A stretch of 64,000 nt of DNA, from contig NZ_CP104011.1 of assembly GCF_025133575.1 (NCBI RefSeq), positions 2,232,001 through 2,296,000 of the forward strand. The letters run 5' to 3'. The notes under the pieces were generated by a model. The model saw nothing but the letters and a program-made list of their open reading frames with translations. It searched no databases and was not told the origin of the DNA. Shown piece after piece: positions 6,606-15,684 of this stretch. How positions within the stretch are numbered: the stretch's first letter is position 1; the number at the start of each line of letters is the position of its first letter. The position numbers and the translations under genes are program-made. The DNA comes from Pseudomonas sp. GCEP-101. Its GTDB lineage: Bacteria > Pseudomonadota > Gammaproteobacteria > Pseudomonadales > Pseudomonadaceae.

Positions 6606-8927
6606 TCAGACGATCCGCAGACTCGGCCGCGCCTTCTCGAAGCGGATGGCGACGAACTTCGAGGTCGGCGTGTGGCTGCCCACGCCGTGGCTGTCCAGCG
6701 GCACCAACGGGTTGGTCTCCGGGTAGTAGGCGGCGGCCTGGCCGGCGGGAATGTCGTAGGCCAGCAGGGTGAAGCCGCTGACGCGGCGGTCCACGCCATC
6801 GGACCAGAGCGACACCATGTCCACCTTCTCGCCGGGCTCGAAGCCCAGACGGCGGATGTCCGCCTCGTTGGCGAACACCACCTCGCGGTGGCCGCGCACG
6901 CCGCGGTAGCGGTCGTCCAGGCCATAGATGGTGGTGTTGTACTGGTCGTGGGAGCGCAAGGTCTGCAGGATCAGGTGCGGCTCCTGGCCAGTCTCGCGGA
7001 TCTTCGCGTGGACCAGGTCCGCCGGCAGTGGGTGGTGGTGGAAGTTGGCCTTGCCGCTGGCGGTGTTCCAGCGCCGCGCGCCGGCCGAGTTGCCCAGGTG
7101 GAAGCCGCCCGGGTTGGCCACGCGGCGGTTGAAGTCGGCGAAGCCGGGGATGGTGTCGGCGATCAGCTCGCGGATGCGGTCGTAGTTGGCGATCAGCGCG
7201 TCCCAGTCTACCAGGCGGTTGCCCAGGGTGGCCTTGGCGATCCCGGCAATGATCGCAGGCTCCGAGCGCATCTGCTTCGACGACGGCTCCAGCTGGCCGA
7301 ACGAGGCGTGGATCATGCTGAAGGAGTCTTCCACGGTGACCGCCTGCGGGCCCTCGGCCTGGCGGTCGATGTCGGTGCGGCCCAGGCACGGCAGGATCAG
7401 CGCGTCGCGGCCGACGGTGAGGTGGCTGCGGTTGAGCTTGGTGCTGATCTGCACGGTCAGCGCGCAATTGCGCAAGGCCTGGTGAGTGCGCGGGCTGTCC
7501 GGGGTCGCCTGGGCGAAGTTGCCGCCCAGGCCGATGAACACCTTGGCCTCGCCGGCGAGCATGGCGTTGATCGCCTCGACGGTGTTGTGGCCGTTCTCCC
7601 GCGGCACCTTGAACTGGAAGCGGCGCTCGATGGCGTCCAGCAGCGCCGCCGGCGGGCGGTCGTTGATGCCCATGGTGCGGTCGCCCTGCACGTTGCTGTG
7701 GCCGCGCACCGGGCACAGGCCGGCGCCGGGGCGACCGACGTTGCCGCGCAGCAGTTGCAGACTGACCAGTTCCTGGATTGTCGGCACCGAGTGATGGTGC
7801 TGGGTGATGCCCATGGCCCAGCAGACGATCACCCGCTCGGCACGGCGGTACATGAGCGCCGCCTGCTCGATCTCCGCAAGGCTCAGGCCCGACTGCTGGA
7901 CGATGTGGTCCCAGCTTGTGTCATCCACCACCGCCAGATAGGCATCCACGCCCCGGGTGTGTTCGGCGATGAAGGCATGGTCGAACACTGCCGGTTCGCC
8001 CTTGGCCTGGGCCTCGCGTTCCCACTGCAGGAGGAACTTGGCGATGCCGCGCACGGCGGCCATGTCGCCGCCCAGTGCGGGGCGGAAGAACGCGGTGTTG
8101 AGCGGCTCGGAGCCATTGGTGAGCATCTCCAGCGGGTGCTGCGGGTGCTGGAAGCGTTCCAGGCCGCGTTCCTTCAACGGGTTGAAGGCGACCACCTGGG
8201 CGCCGCGCTTCACTGCTTCACGCAGCGGTTCGAGCATGCGCGGGTGGTTGGTGCCGGGGTTCTGGCCGAAGACGAAGATCGCGTCGGCGTGCTCGAAATC
8301 GTCGAAGGTCACGGTGCCCTTGCCGATGCCCACGCTCTGGCCCAGGGCGACGCCGCTGGCCTCGTGGCACATGTTCGAGCAGTCGGGGAAGTTGTTGGTG
8401 CCGAAGGCGCGGACGAACAGCTGGTAGAGAAAGGCCGCTTCGTTGCTGGCCCGGCCGGAGGTGTAGAACTCGGCCTGGTGGGGACTTTCCAGCGCGTTCA
8501 GGTGCTGCGCGATGAGGGCGAAGGCGTCGTCCCAGGCGATCGGCTGGTAGCGGTCGGTGGCCGGGTCGTAGCGCATCGGCTCGGTCAGGCGGCCCTGGTA
8601 TTCGAGCCAGTAGTCGCTCTGTTCGCGCAGCGAGCTGACGCTGTGGCGGGCGAAGAAGGCCGGATCGACGCGGCGCTTGGTGGCTTCCCAGTTGACCGCC
8701 TTGGCGCCGTTCTCGCAGAACTTCACCCGGCCGTCTTCCGGGGAATCGCCCCAGGCGCAACCGGGGCAGTCGAAGCCGCCGTTCTGGTTGGTCTTGAGCA
8801 GGGCGCGCAGGTTCTTGAACGGCTGTTTGCTGTCCAGCCAGAAGCGCGTGACGCTGATCAGCGCGCCCCAGCCGGCGGCGGCGCCCTTGTAGGGTTGGTA
8901 GCGGGGATTGTCTTGCTGCAGGCTCAT
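6606..8927 (-). CDS. FdhF/YdeP-family molybdopterin oxidoreductase
   Basis: 773 residues from ATG 8927 (MSLQQDNPRYQPYKG). The open frame continues upstream, but that part overlaps fdhD and is not protein-like. The early CPGCAWGD and KFCENGAKA provide Cys residues in the place of the iron-sulfur motif of formate dehydrogenase alpha subunits. Later come SNMCHEASGVALGQSVGIGKG, FGQNPGTNHPR and the molydopterin-binding C-terminal domain. This matches the YdeP subfamily (an acid-resistance-linked protein in E. coli) rather than a true formate dehydrogenase, and no beta or gamma subunit gene is nearby. fdhD follows upstream in the same direction with a 26-bp gap. The substrate is unknown. Confidence 0.85.
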   Translation of the reverse strand: MSLQQDNPRYQPYKGAAAGWGALISVTRFWLDSKQPFKNLRALLKTNQNGGFDCPGCAWGDSPEDGRVKFCENGAKAVNWEATKRRVDPAFFARHSVSSLREQSDYWLEYQGRLTEPMRYDPATDRYQPIAWDDAFALIAQHLNALESPHQAEFYTSGRASNEAAFLYQLFVRAFGTNNFPDCSNMCHEASGVALGQSVGIGKGTVTFDDFEHADAIFVFGQNPGTNHPRMLEPLREAVKRGAQVVAFNPLKERGLERFQHPQHPLEMLTNGSEPLNTAFFRPALGGDMAAVRGIAKFLLQWEREAQAKGEPAVFDHAFIAEHTRGVDAYLAVVDDTSWDHIVQQSGLSLAEIEQAALMYRRAERVIVCWAMGITQHHHSVPTIQELVSLQLLRGNVGRPGAGLCPVRGHSNVQGDRTMGINDRPPAALLDAIERRFQFKVPRENGHNTVEAINAMLAGEAKVFIGLGGNFAQATPDSPRTHQALRNCALTVQISTKLNRSHLTVGRDALILPCLGRTDIDRQAEGPQAVTVEDSFSMIHASFGQLEPSSKQMRSEPAIIAGIAKATLGNRLVDWDALIANYDRIRELIADTIPGFADFNRRVANPGGFHLGNSAGARRWNTASGKANFHHHPLPADLVHAKIRETGQEPHLILQTLRSHDQYNTTIYGLDDRYRGVRGHREVVFANEADIRRLGFEPGEKVDMVSLWSDGVDRRVSGFTLLAYDIPAGQAAAYYPETNPLVPLDSHGVGSHTPTSKFVAIRFEKARPSLRIV

Positions 8928-8953
8928 GGGGTCTCTTTCGGGCAAGCGGGCGA

Positions 8954-9790
8954 TCAGGCGGCGGGCGGCGCCGGGCTGTAGACCCGGGGCGCGCTGCGGT
9001 GGGGCAGATGGATGAGGTTCAGCTGGTGTTCGCGGGCCCACTGCACGGTGAGCGCGGTGGGTGCGGAGAAGCTGACCAGGGTGGACAACCCGGCGCGCAC
9101 GGCCTTGTGGATAAGTTCCAGGCTGCAGCGGCTGGTGACCACGGCGAAGCCGCCGGCCAGCTCCAGGCGCTGGCGCTTGAGCGCGCCGATCAGTTTGTCC
9201 AGGGCGTTGTGGCGGCCGATGTCTTCGCGGCACAGGCGGATCTCGCCGGCGGCATCGACGAACAGCGCGGCGTGCAGGGCGCCGCTGCGGCGACCGAGTT
9301 CCTGCACGGCATTGACCCGTTCGCGCAGGTGTTCGAGGTGCGCGGCCGGTGGCAGCGGCGCCGCCGGCAGCACCGGCAGCTCGGGCAGCGCCTGGTCCAG
9401 CGCCTCGACGCCGCACAGGCCGCAGCCGGTGTTGCCGGCCAGTTGCCGGCGCTGGTCCTTGAGGGCCCAGAAGGCGCGGTTGCTGACCTGCACCTCGGCG
9501 GCGATGGCGTCGCCATGGGGCGTCAGGCGCACGTCATAGATGTTGTCGATGGACTGGATGAGACCTGCGCCCAGGCTGAAGCCGTGGACGAAGTCTTCCA
9601 GGTCATGGGGCGAGACCATCATCACCGCCTGGCTGAGGCCGTTGTAGGCGATCGCCAGGGCGATTTCCCCGGCCAGCGCGGCGCGACCGGCGGCGCTCTC
9701 CGGGGAGAGTTCGGCGTAGTGGTAGCCATCGGCAGGCGCGACGGCGTCCCGAACCTCGGCGCCGGCCGGGCGGGGGATCAGGCAAGGCAT
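8954..9790 (-). CDS. fdhD: Formate dehydrogenase accessory sulfurtransferase FdhD
   Basis: 278 residues. FdhD passes sulfur from IscS to the molybdenum cofactor of formate-dehydrogenase-like enzymes. The conserved Cys pair is visible in TGCGLCG (Cys123 and Cys126), with CREDIGRHNALDKLIG and VTSRCSLELIHKAVRAG further on. It is transcribed just before the YdeP-type oxidoreductase, the obvious client. Confidence 0.93.
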   Translation of the reverse strand: MPCLIPRPAGAEVRDAVAPADGYHYAELSPESAAGRAALAGEIALAIAYNGLSQAVMMVSPHDLEDFVHGFSLGAGLIQSIDNIYDVRLTPHGDAIAAEVQVSNRAFWALKDQRRQLAGNTGCGLCGVEALDQALPELPVLPAAPLPPAAHLEHLRERVNAVQELGRRSGALHAALFVDAAGEIRLCREDIGRHNALDKLIGALKRQRLELAGGFAVVTSRCSLELIHKAVRAGLSTLVSFSAPTALTVQWAREHQLNLIHLPHRSAPRVYSPAPPAA

Positions 9791-9883
9791 GGGCTGAGCC
9801 CTATGGTTCTAGTAATGCGACCAGACTATGCCGATGCCGCGACAGCGTCTAATGACTGCTGTCGATGTTGTGATCGACGCGCT

Positions 9884-10783
9884 CTATCGGTCACTCTCGG
9901 CGCTGCCCAGCAAGGCCGCCGCTTCGCGGAAGCAGGCTTCGGCCAGCGCCGAGCGCGGCTCGCTGCGACGCAGGATCAGCCCCAGCGGCGCCAAGGTGCG
10001 GGCGTCGTCGATCGGGGTCAGCGCAAAGTGCTGGCCCTGGGCATCCAGCCCGCTGCCCAGCGGCATGATCGCGCAGCACAGGCCGCGTTCCACGGCCTGC
10101 ACCAGTTGGTGCACTGCGTCGGTCTCCAGGCGGGCCTGGGGCGCCAGGCCGCGGCTGCGAAAGCCATGGTCGATGGACTGGCGGAAGTGCATCCCGGAGG
10201 CCAACAGCCCCAGCGGCAGTTCGGCGAGGGCGTCCCAGCTCAGGGTCGGGCTGTCGATCTGGAAGTGCCGGCGGTCGTGCAGCAGGCCCATGCGCGTGGC
10301 GGCCAGTTCCAGGCTGTCGAAGTGCTCGCGGTCGAGGCGGTCGAGGTACGACAGGCCGAGGTCCAGCTGGTTGCGCCCCAGGCCTTCGAGGATGTTCTCC
10401 GAGCTCAGGGCGAACAGCTGGAAGCGCAGCTCAGGGTGGCGCTGGGCGAACAGCTCGATCAGGCGCATCGGGTCGAACCCTGCCAGTGGCACCAGGCCCA
10501 GGCGCAGGGTGCCCACCAGTTGCCCGCGGCAGGCGGCCGCCTCGGCATACAGCCCGTCATGGGCCGCCAGCAGGCTGCGGGCCCAGGCCAGCACGCGCTC
10601 GCCGGCCTCGGTGAACCCTTCGAAGCGCTGCCCGCGGCGCACCAGCTCCAGGCCCAGTTCGTCCTCCAGGCCGCGCAGGCGCATGGACAGGGTCGGCTGG
10701 GTGACATGGCAGCGTGCCGCCGCCTGGCCGAAGTGACGCGTCTCGTCCAGGGCGCAGAGGAATTTCAGCTGCTTGATGTCCAT
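9884..10783 (-). CDS. LysR-family transcriptional regulator
   Basis: 299 residues. The N-terminal winged helix is clear (MDIKQLKFLCALDETRHFGQ, then CHVTQPTLSMRLRGLEDELG), followed by a LysR substrate-binding domain from about residue 90. It shows the typical LysR features of helix 2-3 spacing and an LGLELVRRG linker. It lies upstream of and codirectional with fdhD, 93 bp away, and divergent from the BON-LysM gene. Either neighbour could be a target. The inducer is unknown. Confidence 0.88.
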   Translation of the reverse strand: MDIKQLKFLCALDETRHFGQAAARCHVTQPTLSMRLRGLEDELGLELVRRGQRFEGFTEAGERVLAWARSLLAAHDGLYAEAAACRGQLVGTLRLGLVPLAGFDPMRLIELFAQRHPELRFQLFALSSENILEGLGRNQLDLGLSYLDRLDREHFDSLELAATRMGLLHDRRHFQIDSPTLSWDALAELPLGLLASGMHFRQSIDHGFRSRGLAPQARLETDAVHQLVQAVERGLCCAIMPLGSGLDAQGQHFALTPIDDARTLAPLGLILRRSEPRSALAEACFREAAALLGSAESDR

Positions 10784-10929
10784 CGGCGGGAAGCTCCGGG
10801 GCGTTCTGTCGGGTGGCGGCGGATTAGGAGTTTTCCGTCAGGCGCCGCGGAAGACCCCGTCTAGACTCCAGGGGCGCGCGGTCTGCCCAATGCCGGCCGC
10901 CTGTCACTGTAACCGTAGGGAGGTTGGAA

Positions 10930-11376
10930 ATGGGCATTTTTGCGTTCGTTAAGGAAGCCGGCGAGAAGCTGTGGGACAGCATTGTGGGCAACGAGGCCAA
11001 AGCGGCCGAGTCGCTCAAGGACCACATCGCCAATGTCGGCCTGGGCAACCCGAACATCCAGCTCAGCGTCGAGGGCGACAAGGTCATCGCCACCGGTGAA
11101 GTGGCCAGCCAGGAAGAGAAGGAGAAGATCCTCCTCACCCTGGGCAACGTTGCCGGCGTGTCCGGCGTCGAAGACCACATCACGGTGGCGGCTTCCGCAG
11201 CGCCGGCGGCCGAAGCGCGTTTCGTCACGGTGAAGAAGGGCGACACGCTCAGCGCCATCGCCAAGGCCGAGTACGGCAATGCCAACGCCTACATGAAGAT
11301 TTTCGAGGCGAACAAGCCGATGCTCAGCCATCCGGACAAGATCTATCCCGGCCAGGTGCTGCGGATTCCGGAATAA
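10930..11376 (+). CDS. BON-LysM protein, potassium-binding Kbp/YgaU type
   Basis: 147 residues, starting at 10930 after a strong AGGGAGG Shine-Dalgarno. Residues from about 25 to 90 form a BON domain (IQLSVEGDKVIATGEV, GVSGVEDHI). After an Ala-rich linker comes a LysM domain (VTVKKGDTLSAIAKAEYGNA to YPGQVLRIPE). The length and order match E. coli Kbp (YgaU, 149 residues), a cytoplasmic K+-binding protein. There is no signal peptide, in line with that. A terminator follows at once. Confidence 0.9.
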   Translation: MGIFAFVKEAGEKLWDSIVGNEAKAAESLKDHIANVGLGNPNIQLSVEGDKVIATGEVASQEEKEKILLTLGNVAGVSGVEDHITVAASAAPAAEARFVTVKKGDTLSAIAKAEYGNANAYMKIFEANKPMLSHPDKIYPGQVLRIPE

Positions 11377-11383
11377 CGCCAGA

Positions 11384-11412
11384 GAGCCCGGCCCAGTGCC
11401 GGGCTCGCTGTT
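11384..11412 (+). terminator. Terminator of the BON-LysM gene
   Basis: GAGCCCGGC-ccagt-GCCGGGCTC followed by gctgttt, eight bases after the stop codon. It also lies ahead of the convergent yrfG end at 11429. Confidence 0.8.
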
Positions 11413-11428
11413 TCTGCATTCCCGTGCG

Positions 11429-12091
11429 TCACAATCCCTCGAGCAGCGCCCGGTAGTCTTCCTGGGCGGCGAATTCCTCGGTGTCCTTCGGCCCCTGGCG
11501 GCTGTCCGGCTGGCGCACCGCGAGCAACTGGGCAACGCCGAAGGTGCGCGCGGCCCGCAGGATCGGCAGACTGTCATCGATGAACAGGCTGCGCGCCGGG
11601 TCGAAACCGACGTCCGCCTGCAGCGCCTGCCAGAACTGCTGGTCTTCCTTGGGGAAGCCATAGTCGTGGGAGCTGATCAGCCGGTCGAACCAGGGCGACA
11701 GCTCCACGCGCTGCATCTTCAGCGACAGCGAATCGCGGTGCGCATTGGTGATCAGCACCGCGCGCTTGCCGTGGCGGCGCAGCTCGGCGAGGAACAGGTC
11801 GGCGTCCGGACGCAGGGCGATGAGGTCGGCGACCTCATGCTTGAGATCCAGCACCGACAGCTTCAGCTCGCGGCTCCAGAAGTCCAGGCAGTACCAGTTG
11901 AGCTGGCCGGCGTGGTCGCGGAACAGCGGCAGCAGCTCGGCGTCGGCCTGGGCGCGGCTGATGCCGTGGTGCTCGGCGTAGCGCCGGGGCAGGTGTTCGA
12001 GCCAGAAGTGGTTGTCGAAATGCAGGTCGAGCAGGGTGCCGTCCATGTCGAGCAGCACGGTGTCGATCTGGTTCCAGGGCAGGCGTGGCAT
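11429..12091 (-). CDS. yrfG: GMP/IMP nucleotidase, HAD family
   Basis: 220 residues, start at 12091 (MPRLPWNQIDTVLLDMDGTL). HAD motif I is DMDGTLLDL near residue 15, motif II is LITNAHRD, and the late FIDDSLP holds the motif IV acidic pair. The family hydrolyses purine nucleoside monophosphates. It is divergent from nudE, with 126 bp between the starts. The pairing of yrfG and nudE is common in gammaproteobacteria. Confidence 0.88.
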   Translation of the reverse strand: MPRLPWNQIDTVLLDMDGTLLDLHFDNHFWLEHLPRRYAEHHGISRAQADAELLPLFRDHAGQLNWYCLDFWSRELKLSVLDLKHEVADLIALRPDADLFLAELRRHGKRAVLITNAHRDSLSLKMQRVELSPWFDRLISSHDYGFPKEDQQFWQALQADVGFDPARSLFIDDSLPILRAARTFGVAQLLAVRQPDSRQGPKDTEEFAAQEDYRALLEGL

Positions 12092-12217
12092 GCTGGGCTT
12101 TCGCAAAAGGGTGTCGCAATTGCGCCGTTCGCGGAAGGAATCGGCGCGATATCTGACACGGAGAATCGGAAAAGGCGGGTTATCATAGCCGACCCGGCCA
12201 CCCCCAGGAGTCGCCCC

Positions 12218-12784
12218 ATGCGTCAGAAACCTACGGTCCTCGCCCGAGAGATCGTTGCCAGAAGCCGGCTCTTCGCCGTCGAGGAGCTGCAGCTGCGCTT
12301 CTCCAATGGCGTCGAGCGTACCTACGAGCGCCTGGTGGGCAAGGGGCAGGGCTATGGCGCGGTGATGGTGATCGCCATGCTCGATGCCGAGCACGCCGTG
12401 CTGGTCGAGGAATACTGCGCCGGGGTCGACGAGTACCAGCTGTCGCTGCCCAAGGGCCTGGTGGAGCCGGGCGAGGACATCCTCGACGCCGCCAACCGCG
12501 AGCTGAAGGAAGAGGCCGGCTACGGCGCCCGCCAGCTCGAACACATCACCGAGCTGTCGCTCTCGCCCGGCTACATGAGCCAGCGCATCCAGGTGGTGCT
12601 CGCCCGCGACCTCTACGAGGAATCGCTGCCCGGCGACGAGCCGGAGCCGATGGGCGTGGACAAGATCAACCTGCGCGAGCTTTCCAGCCTCGCGCAGAAT
12701 GCCCAGTTCAGTGAAGGACGGGCCCTGGCCGCGCTCTACCTGGTGCGCGACCTGCTGACCCAACGAGGGGAATTCCAGCCGTGA
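12218..12784 (+). CDS. nudE: ADP compounds hydrolase NudE (Nudix)
   Basis: 188 residues, start at 12218 (MRQKPTVLAREIVARS). The Nudix box is present as GLVEPGEDILDAANRELKEE (GX5EX7REUXEE). NudE hydrolyses ADP-ribose, NADH and diadenosine polyphosphates. The stop overlaps the cysQ start by one base (TGATG), so the two are translationally coupled. Both act on phosphorylated adenosine compounds. Confidence 0.92.
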   Translation: MRQKPTVLAREIVARSRLFAVEELQLRFSNGVERTYERLVGKGQGYGAVMVIAMLDAEHAVLVEEYCAGVDEYQLSLPKGLVEPGEDILDAANRELKEEAGYGARQLEHITELSLSPGYMSQRIQVVLARDLYEESLPGDEPEPMGVDKINLRELSSLAQNAQFSEGRALAALYLVRDLLTQRGEFQP

Positions 12785-13602
12785 TGAATGCATTTCTGCC
12801 TGCCGTGATCGACCTGGTGCACAAGGCGGGCGATGTCATCCTGCCGTTCTGGCGCGGTGACCTGGACGTGCAGAGCAAGTCCGACGAGTCGCCGGTGACC
12901 GCCGCCGACCTGGCCGCCCACCGCCTGCTGGCCGACGGCCTGCGTGCGCTGGCGCCGGACGTGCCGGTGCTGTCCGAGGAGGACTGCAACATTCCGCTGG
13001 AGCGTCGCGCCCAATGGAGCCGCTGGTGGCTGGTGGACCCACTGGACGGCACCAAGGAGTTCATCTCCGGCAGTGACGAGTTCACCGTCAACGTCGCGCT
13101 CATCGAGCAGGGCCGCGTGGTCTTCGGCGTGGTCGGGATTCCCGCCAGCGGCCGTTGTTACTACGGCGGCAACGGCCTGGGCGCCTGGCGCGAGGAGCGC
13201 GGCGGCGAGCCCGAAGCCATCGAAGTGCGCAGTGAGCCGGACGACGTCTTCACCGTAGTGGCCAGCAAGCGCCACTCCAGTCCGCAGCAGGAAAGCCTGC
13301 TGGCCGGCCTGGCGCAGCGCTTCGGCGACCTGAACCTGGCCAACATCGGCAGCTCGCTGAAGTTCTGCCTGCTGGCCGAAGGCTCGGCGGACTGCTACCC
13401 GCGCCTGGCGCCGACCAGCCAGTGGGACACCGCCGCCGCCCAGGGCGTGCTGGAAGGCGCCGGCGGCGAGGTGCTGGACGTACAGGGCGAGCCTTTCACC
13501 TACGAGGCGCGCGAGGGTTTCCTCAACACGTCCTTCCTCGCGCTGCCCAAGGATGCGGCCTGGCGCGGCGACCTGATCCAGCTTGCCCGCACACTGGATT
13601 GA
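12784..13602 (+). CDS. cysQ: 3'(2'),5'-bisphosphate nucleotidase CysQ
   Basis: 272 residues. The ATG at 12784 overlaps the nudE stop; a GTG one codon upstream is possible but unnecessary. It belongs to the inositol monophosphatase fold. The metal-site motifs are visible: LSEEDCNIP with the acidic pair, VDPLDGTKEFISG, and the C-terminal WDTAAAQGVLEGAGG. It clears 3'-phosphoadenosine 5'-phosphate formed during sulfate assimilation. Confidence 0.93.
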   Translation: MNAFLPAVIDLVHKAGDVILPFWRGDLDVQSKSDESPVTAADLAAHRLLADGLRALAPDVPVLSEEDCNIPLERRAQWSRWWLVDPLDGTKEFISGSDEFTVNVALIEQGRVVFGVVGIPASGRCYYGGNGLGAWREERGGEPEAIEVRSEPDDVFTVVASKRHSSPQQESLLAGLAQRFGDLNLANIGSSLKFCLLAEGSADCYPRLAPTSQWDTAAAQGVLEGAGGEVLDVQGEPFTYEAREGFLNTSFLALPKDAAWRGDLIQLARTLD

Positions 13603-13614
13603 CCTTATCCCCTT

Positions 13615-13696
13615 TGCAGGAGCGAGCTTGTTCGCGAACGCTCTTGTGCATCGGAGTTGCCGGTCAACTCTTTCGCGAGCAAGCTCGCTCCTACAG
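13615..13696. repeat. Inverted pair of REP-like hairpins
   Basis: TGCAGGAGCGAGCTTGTTCG and, 30 bases on, the reverse unit ending AGCAAGCTCGCTCCTACAG. They lie between cysQ and mutM. Confidence 0.75.
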
Positions 13697-13721
13697 CAAA
13701 GCTCCTACGCAGTTGTGATCC

Positions 13722-14534
13722 ATGCCTGAATTACCTGAAGTCGAAACCACCCGCCGGGGCATTGCGCCCCATCTCGAAGGCCAGCGTGTCAGCCGCGTGG
13801 TCGTCCGCGAGCGCCGCCTGCGCTGGCCGATCCCGGAGGATCTGGACGTGCGCCTGTCCGGGCAGCGCATCGTGCAGGTGGAACGGCGCGCCAAGTACCT
13901 GCTGCTCAATGCCGAGGTGGGGACGCTGATCAGCCACCTGGGCATGTCCGGCAGCCTGCGCCTGGTGGAGTGCGGCACGCCGGCGGCGCGCCACGAGCAC
14001 GTGGATATCGAGCTGGAATCGGGCATGGCGCTGCGCTACACAGACCCGCGTCGCTTCGGCGCGCTGCTCTGGAGCCTGACGCCCCTGGAGCACGAGCTGC
14101 TGCGCCACCTGGGCCCCGAGCCGCTGACCGATGCGTTCGAGGGCGAGCGCCTGTTTCAGCTGTCACGCAACCGCAGCATGGCGGTGAAGCCCTTCATCAT
14201 GGATAACGCGGTGGTGGTCGGGGTGGGCAACATTTACGCCACCGAGGCGCTGTTCGCCGCCGGCATCGACCCGCGCCGCGAGGCCGGGACGATCTCGCGG
14301 GCGCGCTACGTGAAGCTCGCTCAGGAGATCAAGCGCATCCTCGCCATCGCCATCGAGCGCGGCGGCACCACGCTGCGCGACTTCGTCGGCGGCGACGGCC
14401 AGCCGGGCTACTTCCAGCAGGAGTTGTTCGCCTACGGGCGTGGCGGCGAGCCGTGCAAGGTCTGCGGCTCGATCCTGCGTGAGGTGCGTCTCGGCCAGCG
14501 CGCCAGCGTCTACTGTCCACGCTGCCAGCGCTGA
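13722..14534 (+). CDS. mutM: Formamidopyrimidine-DNA glycosylase (Fpg/MutM)
   Basis: 270 residues. Removes 8-oxoguanine and ring-opened purines from DNA. The mature N-terminus [12 protein letters not shown] carries the catalytic Pro and Glu. A conserved Lys follows in RRAKYLLLN near residue 57. The helix-two-turn-helix [13 protein letters not shown] is next, and the zinc finger CKVCGSILR ... YCPRCQR closes the protein. All key residues are intact. A short GC hairpin downstream may terminate it. Confidence 0.97.
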   Translation: MPELPEVETTRRGIAPHLEGQRVSRVVVRERRLRWPIPEDLDVRLSGQRIVQVERRAKYLLLNAEVGTLISHLGMSGSLRLVECGTPAARHEHVDIELESGMALRYTDPRRFGALLWSLTPLEHELLRHLGPEPLTDAFEGERLFQLSRNRSMAVKPFIMDNAVVVGVGNIYATEALFAAGIDPRREAGTISRARYVKLAQEIKRILAIAIERGGTTLRDFVGGDGQPGYFQQELFAYGRGGEPCKVCGSILREVRLGQRASVYCPRCQR

Positions 14535-14587
14535 CGCCGCCGGCGCGCGCCGGTACGCTGCGCCCCCAATATGCCCATAACAACAAT

Positions 14588-14608
14588 GGCCCCAGACGAG
14601 GGGCCTTT
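14588..14608 (+). terminator. Probable terminator after mutM
   Basis: GGCCCC-agacga-GGGGCC-TTTC, between mutM and the acyltransferase start at 14619. The T-tract is short, so termination may be partial. Confidence 0.5.
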
Positions 14609-14618
14609 CAGGTGACCC

Positions 14619-15197
14619 ATGTCCGGCAATTATCTGCCCCGTAATCCGTTCGCCGAGGCGCTCGGCCACTGCATGCTGCGCGTGGCCGGCTGGCGCATCG
14701 ACGGCGCGCTGCCGCCACTGGACAAGTTCGTGGTGATCGGCGCGCACCACACCTCCAACTGGGACTTCGTCCTGTTCCTGGCAGCCAAGTTCGTCCTGCG
14801 CCTGAACGCCCGCTGGTTCGGCAAGCACACCATTTTCCGCGCGCCCTTCGGCGGGCTGCTGCGCCGCTGGGGCGGCATCCCGATCCAGCGCCACCTCAAG
14901 CTCAACACCGTGGACCAGGCAATCCAGGCCTTTGCCGGCAACCGCGAGATGATGCTGATCCTCTCGCCGGAGGGCACGCGCAAGAAGGTCGAGCGCTGGA
15001 AAATGGGCTTCTACCACATCGCCCGTGGCGCGGGCGTGCCCATCGTGCTGGCGGCGCTGGACTACCCCGGCCGGCGCATCGTCATCGGCGAGCCGTTCTG
15101 GCCCACCGGCGACGAAGCCGCCGACCTGCGCCGGATGCTGGCGTTCTACCGGCCGTTCGTGCCGAAAAAGCCGGAATACGCATTCTTCGGCGATTGA
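14619..15197 (+). CDS. Lysophospholipid/glycerol acyltransferase family protein
   Basis: 192 residues with the acyltransferase block I motif HX4D as HHTSNWDF near residue 45, and later LSPEGTRKKV near residue 112 (the EGTR block). It probably transfers an acyl group to a lysophospholipid at the inner membrane. The length is short compared with PlsC (about 245), which is typical of this Pseudomonas subgroup. The acceptor is unknown. Confidence 0.82.
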   Translation: MSGNYLPRNPFAEALGHCMLRVAGWRIDGALPPLDKFVVIGAHHTSNWDFVLFLAAKFVLRLNARWFGKHTIFRAPFGGLLRRWGGIPIQRHLKLNTVDQAIQAFAGNREMMLILSPEGTRKKVERWKMGFYHIARGAGVPIVLAALDYPGRRIVIGEPFWPTGDEAADLRRMLAFYRPFVPKKPEYAFFGD

Positions 15198-15281
15198 AGG
15201 CTGTCACGCGACAAGTCATGGAGCGCTGTTATAGTTATGGCAGTCTGCCTGCCCCAACTACACAAAAAAGGACTTCCCTCC

Positions 15282-15620
15282 ATGACCCTGTTCCGCACCG
15301 CCGCCACTGCAATGGCACTGGTCTGTGCATTTTCGGTGCTGCCGGCTGTTGCTCAGGAAGAAGTGAGCAACGTCAGTGGCGACCCGACCTACGTCGTCTC
15401 GGCCCCGCCGTTCTATTCGATGCTCGGTGACCTGCTGATCGCGCGCCCGCTGCTGATCGCCGCCACCGTTGTCGGCACCGCGGCCTTCGTGGTCACCCTG
15501 CCGTTCAGCGCGGCCGGTGGCAACGTCAAGGAGGCCGGTCAGGCGCTCGTGGTCGATCCGGGCAAGGCCGCCTTCGTGCGCTGCCTGGGCTGCACCACCA
15601 GCGGCTACAAGAAGGACTGA
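15282..15620 (+). CDS. Small exported membrane-associated protein, unknown
   Basis: 112 residues from ATG 15282 ([20 protein letters not shown]). A signal peptide with cleavage after AVA is followed by one hydrophobic segment ([20 protein letters not shown], about residues 48-68). The C-terminus ends [13 protein letters not shown] with a CxxC pair. Homologues in pseudomonads are sometimes labelled 'multidrug transporter', but a protein this small with one helix is not a transporter on its own. Function is unknown. Confidence 0.65.
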   Translation: MTLFRTAATAMALVCAFSVLPAVAQEEVSNVSGDPTYVVSAPPFYSMLGDLLIARPLLIAATVVGTAAFVVTLPFSAAGGNVKEAGQALVVDPGKAAFVRCLGCTTSGYKKD

Positions 15621-15684
15621 TCGGCCGCGGCGGCATGGCCGCCTCGCCCGCCCGGTTTGCCGGGTAAAACGCCGTGGGTAGCCG

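Noticed and set aside
6672..8981. Very long open frame on the plus strand opposite the YdeP-type gene
   Set aside because: High GC gives few stops in the mirrored frame; the translation is rich in Gly, Ala, Val, His and Arg with no recognisable domain, while the minus strand is a clear molybdopterin enzyme.
8928..9416. N-terminal extension of the YdeP-type protein
   Set aside because: It overlaps fdhD entirely and is Arg/Ala-rich; the ATG at 8927 begins the family-like sequence.
8999..10864. Long plus-strand frame across fdhD and the LysR gene
   Set aside because: It spans two real genes and the gap between them and shows only low-complexity GC-driven sequence.
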